A DNA stretch of 64,000 nucleotides from Pycnococcus provasolii (Eukaryota > Chlorophyta > Pseudoscourfieldiophyceae > Pseudoscourfieldiales). The position numbers were made by a program, and so were the translations under genes. The notes under the pieces were generated by a model. It was not told the origin of the DNA, did not search any database, and was given only the letters and a program-made list of their open reading frames with translations. The stretch spans positions 434,001-498,000 of the forward strand of contig CP150580.1 in NCBI GenBank assembly GCA_049487715.1, read 5' to 3'. The first letter of the stretch is position 1, and each line of letters starts with the position of its first letter. This document shows, one piece after another, positions 55,762 to 64,000 of the stretch.

Positions 55762-57645
55762 ATGGTGACACCATCCGCCGATGGATGTTTGCTCCCGACC
55801 ATTTGGGTGGTCAGGCATGCACCCAGACCAACGATTCAGGCAGTACTGCTAAATTCTACTCTGTCTCGCGCTCCCCTCTCCAGCACTCTCCGGCCGATTG
55901 CGTTTTGGCGCCGTCGCGCTCGCCATATTCCTGCGGCCGCACATCCTGCGCCCGCCTGCATGCCCGGCCTGCTGCCAACCATCAGCGGTGCCTCCTCTCT
56001 TGCGTCGCTCAAGAAGCCGTCCAAGGAGAACTCGTCGCTCCCGCTGCCGCGGTGGATGGTCGCTCTAGCGTACCGCGTGCCCTTCATGTCTCAGCTGGCT
56101 CAGTCGCGCATGCCCCAGCTTGTTGTCCTGGCTTTGCTTCTCGCAACCTTGCTCTTTGCTTTTGGCGGCGGCGGATTCACAGCTTCAGGATCGTCTTCAC
56201 ACGATCGGCGAACGCACCATGACTCCACTATGGGTCAAAGGTCGGCGGTCAGCACCGCTGACACGGTATCCGCCGTTTCGTCGTCGTCGTCGTCGCACAC
56301 CGGGGCACATGTGTCGAAGCCGCACCAAGCAAGTGCTCTTCCCACCGCCACAGTACGTTCGTCATCGTCGTCGTCGCCGTCTTCTGCCACCGCCTCGAAA
56401 GCTATGGACACTGTCGGCAAAACTCCCGAGTTTGTGTACGGGGGCAAGTGGGCCTTGCACCGCTCGCACGCGTCACTCGACGCGGATACCACGCCTACGC
56501 CGTCGTGCCACGCCACAACGCTCGTGCACCTTCCACCTGGTAACCGCATTCTCATGGCCTGGTTTGGCGGCACGTTCGAGAGCGCGGAGGACGTCGCCAT
56601 TTGGACCGCCATACGAGAGGCGGACGGCACGTGGGGCGAGCCCACGCGCGTCGCCAAGGTGTTCCGCAACGTTCCATACAACGGCAAGAACCTTCCCGGC
56701 GAGCCGCGGAGAGAAGGTGGCGAGCCGCACTGGAATCCCGTGCTGTTCTGCGCGGACGATGACGGAGTGTGCCACGGCACAATCCACCTGTACTTCAAGG
56801 TTGGGTGGAAGATCGCGCACTGGGAGACGTTCGTCGTCGCCAGCGACGACGGTGGAACGTCGTGGTCGGAGCCTGCCGAGCTCGTGCCAGGCGACCACAC
56901 GGGCGGGCGCGGGCCGGTGAAGAACAAGCCAATCAAGCTCTCGGATGGCGCGTGGGTTTCGCCCGCGTCGCTCGAAAATCCTCTGCCAGGTCGACGTGGA
57001 CACCAAGGGCCGGGTAAGGCGAACCAGTGGCGCGCATTCGTCGACATATCCCGCGACGAAGGCCAGACGTGGCACGCGACGGAGCCCATATACCCCGCGG
57101 AGGTGGGCGTTGGCGTGATCCAGCCCACGCTGTGGGAGAGTTCGCCAGGGCACGTTCACATGATGCTGCGATCGTCGAAAGACATGACAAAACACCCGAT
57201 GGCCATTTGGCGCTCCGACTCCAAGGACGGTGCGCGCACTTGGTCACCACCACATCGTGTCAGCCTGCCAAACAACAATGCCGGCTTGGATGTTGCACGC
57301 GTTCCGTCTGGCGCGCTCGTGCTCGTGTACAACCACCAACGCGAGGGACGCTATCCTCTGCGCCTCGCTCTTTCGGACGACAACGGCGCAACGTGGCCCG
57401 TCTGGATCAACATCGAGACGGAACCTGGTGAAGTGAAGGGTTGGCACGAATTTTCGTACCCATCCATCGTTCCCTGGCCCACCTCGTTCGACGAGGAGGG
57501 CGTTAGCGTCAGCTACACGTGGCATAGGGTGCGCCCTGCATTCTTTGCCATCTCCGTCGCGGAGTTGCGCAGAAGGAGCGAGCATCGTGCGGCTTCCGGA
57601 GGTGGCGCGGATCATGCTGCAGCCAATCACCACCGCCACCCGTGA
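55762..57645 (+). CDS. Membrane-anchored sialidase-like (BNR-repeat) protein
   Basis: 627 residues from the ATG at 55762 (or 562 from 55960). A signal-anchor follows the leader: MPQLVVLALLLATLLFAFGGGGF. After a Ser-rich stem comes a bacterial-sialidase-like propeller. SHATTLVHLPPGNRILMAWFGGTFE carries the Arg region, and Asp-box repeats SDDGGTSWSEPAEL, DISRDEGQTWHATEP, SKDGARTWSPPH and SDDNGATWPVW mark the blades. GEVKGWHEFSYPSIVPWP and VSVSYTWHRVRPAF complete the fold. Plant and algal members of this family are of unknown specificity; cleavage of terminal sugars from surface glycans is inferred. The long leader before 55960 looks less conserved. Confidence 0.75.
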   Translation: MVTPSADGCLLPTIWVVRHAPRPTIQAVLLNSTLSRAPLSSTLRPIAFWRRRARHIPAAAHPAPACMPGLLPTISGASSLASLKKPSKENSSLPLPRWMVALAYRVPFMSQLAQSRMPQLVVLALLLATLLFAFGGGGFTASGSSSHDRRTHHDSTMGQRSAVSTADTVSAVSSSSSSHTGAHVSKPHQASALPTATVRSSSSSSPSSATASKAMDTVGKTPEFVYGGKWALHRSHASLDADTTPTPSCHATTLVHLPPGNRILMAWFGGTFESAEDVAIWTAIREADGTWGEPTRVAKVFRNVPYNGKNLPGEPRREGGEPHWNPVLFCADDDGVCHGTIHLYFKVGWKIAHWETFVVASDDGGTSWSEPAELVPGDHTGGRGPVKNKPIKLSDGAWVSPASLENPLPGRRGHQGPGKANQWRAFVDISRDEGQTWHATEPIYPAEVGVGVIQPTLWESSPGHVHMMLRSSKDMTKHPMAIWRSDSKDGARTWSPPHRVSLPNNNAGLDVARVPSGALVLVYNHQREGRYPLRLALSDDNGATWPVWINIETEPGEVKGWHEFSYPSIVPWPTSFDEEGVSVSYTWHRVRPAFFAISVAELRRRSEHRAASGGGADHAAANHHRHP

Positions 57646-58042
57646 ATTGGGGGGAATCGTCGTGTATGATGTTTTGTTGCCCGCTTGACAATTTTAATTT
57701 TTTTTTGAAGGTCTAACAATTTACGACTTACTATGATACGCGTCCCTTGTTGATTGACCACGGATCTGGACTCGTCAATCCTGCAAACCACGTGAGACGT
57801 TCGTTGCCCACCTTGGCATCGCCACCCTTGTGCAGTCCAACGGTGTCACCTTGAGTGGTCTTGAGAGTTGTGAGCCTGGGTTCCCTTCACTTCAGTTTAG
57901 GGGTTTCAGTTTAGGGGTTTCAGTTAGGGTATTAAGTTAGGGCTAGGGGTTTCCAATCGGGTTCTTTCTTCGGCGTTTTTCTGTGACTTGTTGTTCCCCC
58001 TCTTGTTGTTGTTGTTGTTGTTGTTGTTGTTGATTTTTCCCC
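57646..58042. other. Intergenic with strong telomere-like cluster
   Basis: GTTTAGGGGTTTCA appears twice and GGGCTAGGGGTTTCC once at 57894-57953, followed by TTGTTGTTGTTG repeats just before the AHA1-like start. No gene. Confidence 0.45.
57894..57953 (+). promoter_or_regulatory. Telomere-like repeat upstream of TPR-AHA1 gene
   Basis: CAGTTTAGGGGTTT occurs twice in tandem, then GTTAGGG and CTAGGGGTTTCC, 90-150 bases before the ATG at 58043. Confidence 0.5.
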
Positions 58043-59791
58043 ATGGCAGACACCACATCAATGTTGCGCTCGGGCACGGGCACGGGCACGGGACTTTCTG
58101 TGGAAGATCATATAAGGAGAGACCAGCAGAGAGACACGCTAATGCGCAACGAAGGCTTGATTGCGTCGGGCATGCTCTCGTTCGTCAACGCAGACGCAGG
58201 GAAGGGTGACGGCGGGTACGCAGCGGCGATGGCGAAACTCGCGCAGAACACAACGACGCGCGACTACACGAACGACTCGAACTTCTGCGAGAAAATCAAA
58301 GCGCTGTGGGGCCCAGACCCGTCAGACGTGCTCAGGAGACACGCGAACGACCCACGGTTCATGGCGGCGGTCATGGCACTCAACGGATACGACCTCGACG
58401 TCACGGAAGATGACTTGAGGAAGGCGGAGAAGGGCGGGCACGTCGCACCCACAGCCGCAGCACGCGCGACGGACGAGGAGAGCATCGCGAAAACGATCAG
58501 CTCCGCGCCAACTGCAAGAAACGCGGGGCGGCTCTTCTTCGCCGAGGCGAACAGCAGGAAGAAGACTGTCAAGCAGCAGCCACGCCGGTGCCTGGAACTT
58601 GCGGCAGCGCTCTTCAAGCACGCCGCTCAGCTCGCGCGCGACGCGAAGTGGGGCGTCGAAGGCGACGACGAAACGACCAGCCTTGACGAGGTGGGAAACG
58701 TCGGAACGGAAGGTGGCGATCCCCGTGAAGCGCCGACGCCGGCTGAGCGCGACGCTTTTGTCGCAACGTGCATGTCGAATGCCGCGATGGCATTCCTCAA
58801 GCTGGAGAGATGGAAACTTGCCTCGGACGCGGCGCGTGAGGCGCTGAGTTCTCACGCAGACGACGTGCCAGCGCCAAACGCCAAGTACACCTTTGCACGT
58901 GACAAGGCTCACTACCGCCTTGCAAAGGCTTGCGAGGCGCTCAGCGACCTTGACGGTGCCGCCGATCATATGGCGGCTGCAGCGTCATGCGCGTCTGCAG
59001 GCGTCGAAGCGGCGGCGGCGGCGGTGAGGGCGGACATGACCAAGTCCGCGCTCGTGCGGAGACAGCCGTACGCGTCGGCGGAAGTGAAGAAGCAGGTGAA
59101 GGATGCTGATGTACTGAAAAAGGAGGCTGCGACGCTCGCCGAGAAGCGCAGGGCTCGCGACGAGTCGAGGAGAACGCGCGCTCCCGACGCGATGACCGCG
59201 GGACTTAGGGGAGGCGGCGTCATGCTGCACTCTGCGTCCGACGCAAAGAAGATGGAGGAAACGCCTCGTATCGTGGAGGTTTCTGACGGCGGCGGCGATG
59301 ACGACAAGAATGGTGTCGACCAGCAGCTCGCGAGCGCGTACTCCCAGGGAGTGTCGCGTGAAGTGGACTGGTCGCATTTCCTTCGTCAGCTCATTGGCAA
59401 GGCATTCGATGGTGCATGTCACGACTTTGGCGACGGCGCGATTCGCGTCACGGGCGTGGACTGGCACGCTTACGACGGCCACGCGAGCATTCAGGAGAAG
59501 CGTGGCCGTCGCAGTCTGTTCTACGAGCTTGACGTCATGCTTGATTGGGTTGCGGAGAGTCGTCGTGGCGATGATGCCAAGATGCAGGGTAAGCTCCGGC
59601 TGTACAACGTGGCGCAGGACACGACGTACGAGCCTGGCGGCGACCCAGACAAGTGCTACATGTACAGCGTGGGCATGCGACCTGCGACGAGCGCGTTTGA
59701 GAGGGCGGTTGCCGAGAATGCCGAGGAGCTGTTCCACGTCGTGTGCGAACGCGTTGGTGTGAACGTCATCTCCCAGCTCGTGCTCAAGTGA
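58043..59791 (+). CDS. TPR-AHA1 fusion, probable HSP90 co-chaperone
   Basis: 582 residues. The N-terminal part has short helical blocks and a DPRFMAAVMALNGYD motif like a STI1-type DP segment. TPR-like helices lie about 160-310 (CMSNAAMAFLKLERWKLASDAAREAL; YRLAKACEALSDLDGAADHM). After a basic linker, the C-terminal 140 residues read DWSHFLRQLIGKAFDGACH, ASIQEKRGRRSLFYELDVMLDW and GKLRLYNVAQDTTYEPGGD, matching the AHSA1 N-terminal domain that binds the HSP90 middle domain and stimulates its ATPase. This order (TPR first, AHA1-N last, no AHSA1 C-terminal domain) is unlike the usual AHA1. The role is inferred from domains. TGTAA at 59825 is shared with the convergent SET gene's mirror TGTAA. Confidence 0.78.
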   Translation: MADTTSMLRSGTGTGTGLSVEDHIRRDQQRDTLMRNEGLIASGMLSFVNADAGKGDGGYAAAMAKLAQNTTTRDYTNDSNFCEKIKALWGPDPSDVLRRHANDPRFMAAVMALNGYDLDVTEDDLRKAEKGGHVAPTAAARATDEESIAKTISSAPTARNAGRLFFAEANSRKKTVKQQPRRCLELAAALFKHAAQLARDAKWGVEGDDETTSLDEVGNVGTEGGDPREAPTPAERDAFVATCMSNAAMAFLKLERWKLASDAAREALSSHADDVPAPNAKYTFARDKAHYRLAKACEALSDLDGAADHMAAAASCASAGVEAAAAAVRADMTKSALVRRQPYASAEVKKQVKDADVLKKEAATLAEKRRARDESRRTRAPDAMTAGLRGGGVMLHSASDAKKMEETPRIVEVSDGGGDDDKNGVDQQLASAYSQGVSREVDWSHFLRQLIGKAFDGACHDFGDGAIRVTGVDWHAYDGHASIQEKRGRRSLFYELDVMLDWVAESRRGDDAKMQGKLRLYNVAQDTTYEPGGDPDKCYMYSVGMRPATSAFERAVAENAEELFHVVCERVGVNVISQLVLK

Positions 59792-59824
59792 AGAAGATTT
59801 GTTGTTGCATGCGTTTGAAGAATT

Positions 59825-59829
59825 TGTAA
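59825..59829 (+). terminator. Probable polyadenylation signal TGTAA
   Basis: About 34 bases after the stop of the TPR-AHA1 gene. The convergent gene has ATGTAATG on the opposite strand at the same spot. Confidence 0.4.
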
Positions 59830-59840
59830 CATTACATACA

Positions 59841-60797
59841 CTACAGGCCTTCCGGCACGAATCCGAAGTTCACCCACGCGTTTTGTTTGGAGGTTCCTGT
59901 CGTGACGTAGTCCAAGAACGCCTCATCACCTTTCTCCAGCTCGTTCAGGCTCGCGTTCATCGGCGTCAATCCAACCAGCTCGTCGCCTTCTCTTCTGATG
60001 AGAGGGTACGGCTTTGCGGCGCCGAAACTGTGATTGCACAAGTCAATAAAAGGAAGCAGGCCAACCTCAGCGCCGCCGCCAAACGCGCGACTTGAGACGT
60101 GAGCCATCGACCATAGGACGTCGTCGACCGTCGCGCCGCACAGCACGCCACGAAACTCGTCGACGAGCTGCTCGGCATTCGCGCGCGCGCCTGTGGCGGC
60201 TTGTATGGCTTGGTCAGCCGCTTCGTTGGGATCAGGAACGCCGACGTCGCGAGCAGCCATGACGACGTCTTCCTTGCTTGCGCTTGCTGCCAAGTAGAAT
60301 CCCGACGGAGGTTCGTCAGGTAAGCATGCGACGTATGCGCGGTAGAATGCCCTATGAGCTTTCGCTCGTTCGCTTGCGAGCAGCATGGCTAGCACGAGTT
60401 CAGCGGGTAAGTTTTTCATTCTGAGCGCTCTTTGAGGCTGAAACTTCGCGAGGAGTGAAGCTGCAAACTCGTCGCGTGCCCTTGCTCCCGATAGAACGCA
60501 CTTGGTTGGGATGGCTATCAAAGCGTCTTGTTCGTTGTTTTCGTTGGATTCGCAGCACACGACACCTCTCGTGTTTGTGGTGGTTGCGCGGTCGACAAGA
60601 CGCAGGCTGGCGTGCACATGCCCGCCGTGTTCGTGTATCCAAGTGCGCAGGTCGTTGTCCACCGCCGCGGTGGCGTCGCTTCTCTGGAGCGTGTAGACGC
60701 GTGCGCGCGTGTTTCCCGTTGCTCGCGCCAACGTTGTGCATCGGCGCCGCGTCACCGCCGCACCTCCGGCGGCCCTCCTACGTGTCGTGTTGGACAT
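59841..60797 (-). CDS. SET-domain protein lysine methyltransferase (RLSMT/SETD-like)
   Basis: 318 residues. After an Arg/Thr-rich leader, DLRTWIHEHGGHVHASLRLVDRA begins the SET-type fold. IAIPTKCVLSG and LVLAMLLASERAKAHRAFYRAYVACLPDEP belong to the usual order. VGLLPFIDLCNHSFGAAKPYPLIR matches the RFxDxxNH-type signature (LPFxDMxNH) and LNELEKGDEAFLDYVTTGTSKQNAWVNFGFVPEG matches its ending (GEEVxxxYGxxSNxxLLxxYGFV). The protein stops there, without the Rubisco-LSMT substrate-binding domain. Members methylate Rubisco, actin or ribosomal proteins; the target is unknown. Start ATG at 60797. Confidence 0.75.
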   Translation of the reverse strand: MSNTTRRRAAGGAAVTRRRCTTLARATGNTRARVYTLQRSDATAAVDNDLRTWIHEHGGHVHASLRLVDRATTTNTRGVVCCESNENNEQDALIAIPTKCVLSGARARDEFAASLLAKFQPQRALRMKNLPAELVLAMLLASERAKAHRAFYRAYVACLPDEPPSGFYLAASASKEDVVMAARDVGVPDPNEAADQAIQAATGARANAEQLVDEFRGVLCGATVDDVLWSMAHVSSRAFGGGAEVGLLPFIDLCNHSFGAAKPYPLIRREGDELVGLTPMNASLNELEKGDEAFLDYVTTGTSKQNAWVNFGFVPEGL

Positions 60798-63355
<2,558 letters not shown>

Positions 63356-63508
63356 ATGCTCTCGCTTCGTCTCGCTTAGCTCTACGCTTTGCTCAAGAAG
63401 GTGACTGGTGATTTCGGTAGCTCCGTGAGGCCACCAAAGCTGGCCTTGACCTGCGCGTTTTTAAACTGTGCAACGGACTCTTTTTTTTTCCTCATGAATG
63501 AATGAAAA

Positions 63509-64000
63509 TTACATAACTTTGTCCAATGTCCTCTCTCGGACGACGTGGTAGCGCGCTCTTGCCTCCAACTCGACTGTTTTTGGCAAGGTTGCCTCTGGGA
63601 CTCCGACGTGCTCGAGCATGAAACTAGCAGCTGTCATACCCCAAGCGAGGCAATCTGCAGGGGACTGGCGATCGTGCATCGCGCTCACAAATGCTCCACA
63701 GCACGCGTTGCCACACCCCGTTTCATCAACCACGTCGACATTTCCCACGGCAGGTGCGACGCAGACACCCCCGCGATGTGCGTAGACAGCACCGAGCTCA
63801 CCTGCCCGCACAAGCGCATTCTCAAATCCGTGCTCGTCGCGCAGTCTCACCGCGGCTGATTTGGCGTCGACTGTTTCGTCGTCGCCCATCATCGCACGTG
63901 CCTCCACGAGATTGGGAGAAAGCACGTCCACGGCACTGCTGAGCTTCGCAAGAGCTTGCGACGTAAGAGGTGCAGACGTCGGTTTGAAGGTCTCCACGGA
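63509..64000 (-). CDS. PfkB-family sugar kinase, C-terminal part, N-terminus beyond window
   Basis: 163 residues are visible and the frame stays open to the right edge. DVLSPNLVEARAMMGDDE starts with the usual PNxxEA motif, then LRDEHGFENALVRAGELGAVYAHRGGV. VVDETGCGNACCGAFVSAMHDRQSPADCLAWGMTAASFMLEHVG contains the PfkB active-site motif, with DETGCGN in place of the common DTTGAGD; the last Asp, the usual catalytic base, is Asn here. The family phosphorylates ribose, adenosine, fructose and related sugars. The missing catalytic Asp, if genuine, would suggest altered or lost activity. The visible part is incomplete, so the substrate cannot be given. Confidence 0.8.
   Translation of the reverse strand, partial: SVETFKPTSAPLTSQALAKLSSAVDVLSPNLVEARAMMGDDETVDAKSAAVRLRDEHGFENALVRAGELGAVYAHRGGVCVAPAVGNVDVVDETGCGNACCGAFVSAMHDRQSPADCLAWGMTAASFMLEHVGVPEATLPKTVELEARARYHVVRERTLDKVM

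Overview
The window is nuclear DNA of a green alga, most likely a chlorophyte of prasinophyte type. It is GC-rich and gene-dense, and most genes have one exon. Where an intron can be defended it is short, roughly 60 to 110 bases, with GT-AG ends. Plant-lineage proteins are present: a one-helix LHC-like protein (OHP1 type), an ABA4-like carotenoid protein, a starch-binding-domain protein, and plant-type PHD-finger proteins related to HAT3.1/PRH and MMD1/MS1. The pentamer TGTAA, the usual green-algal polyadenylation signal, lies just after many stop codons on both strands. An STPGR-repeat protein and an alpha-tubulin with K40 and a C-terminal tyrosine suggest that the lineage makes flagella. Naming a genus would be a guess.

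Layout. 0-2.3 kb: a large Gly-/Pro-rich surface protein running off the left edge. 3-9.3 kb: a sphingomyelinase-4 (SMPD4) homologue split by a one-base frame break, a nucleoredoxin-like protein, a tail-anchored FKBP and a rhodanese. 9.5-17 kb: a membrane-anchored FCP/NIF-type phosphatase, a starch-binding-domain protein (also frame-broken), a methyltransferase and proteasome subunit RPN9 with one intron. 18-26 kb: STPGR protein, TauD-like dioxygenase, REV7, a HAT3.1-like PHD protein, a BRD7/9-type bromodomain protein, a small Cys-rich protein and an FHA-like protein. 26-35 kb: VPS50/syndetin, a dihydrolipoamide acyltransferase that lacks the catalytic motif, a NikA-like solute-binding protein with its lobes in swapped order, a small ORF and OHP1. 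35-45 kb: ABA4-like protein, armadillo/IQ protein, a C1q-like membrane protein (frame-broken), an HtrA protease and a sulfatase. 46-64 kb: MMD1/MS1-like PHD protein, two organelle-targeted proteins of unknown role, plastid triosephosphate isomerase, a second BRD7/9-type protein (frame-broken), a sialidase-like protein, a TPR-AHA1 fusion, a SET-domain methyltransferase, alpha-tubulin and a PfkB kinase cut by the right edge.

Themes. Genes lie on both strands, often as divergent pairs that share a short promoter or as convergent pairs with very little between them. Telomere-like G-rich motifs (TTAGGG, TTTAGGGG, TTTGGGG and near variants) sit about 50 to 150 bases before many start codons and look like a recurrent promoter element. 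Four genes are each broken by a net one-base shift, three of them at short homopolymers, which points first to assembly indels. The two most unusual proteins are the circularly permuted NikA-like protein and the acyltransferase without its active-site histidine.
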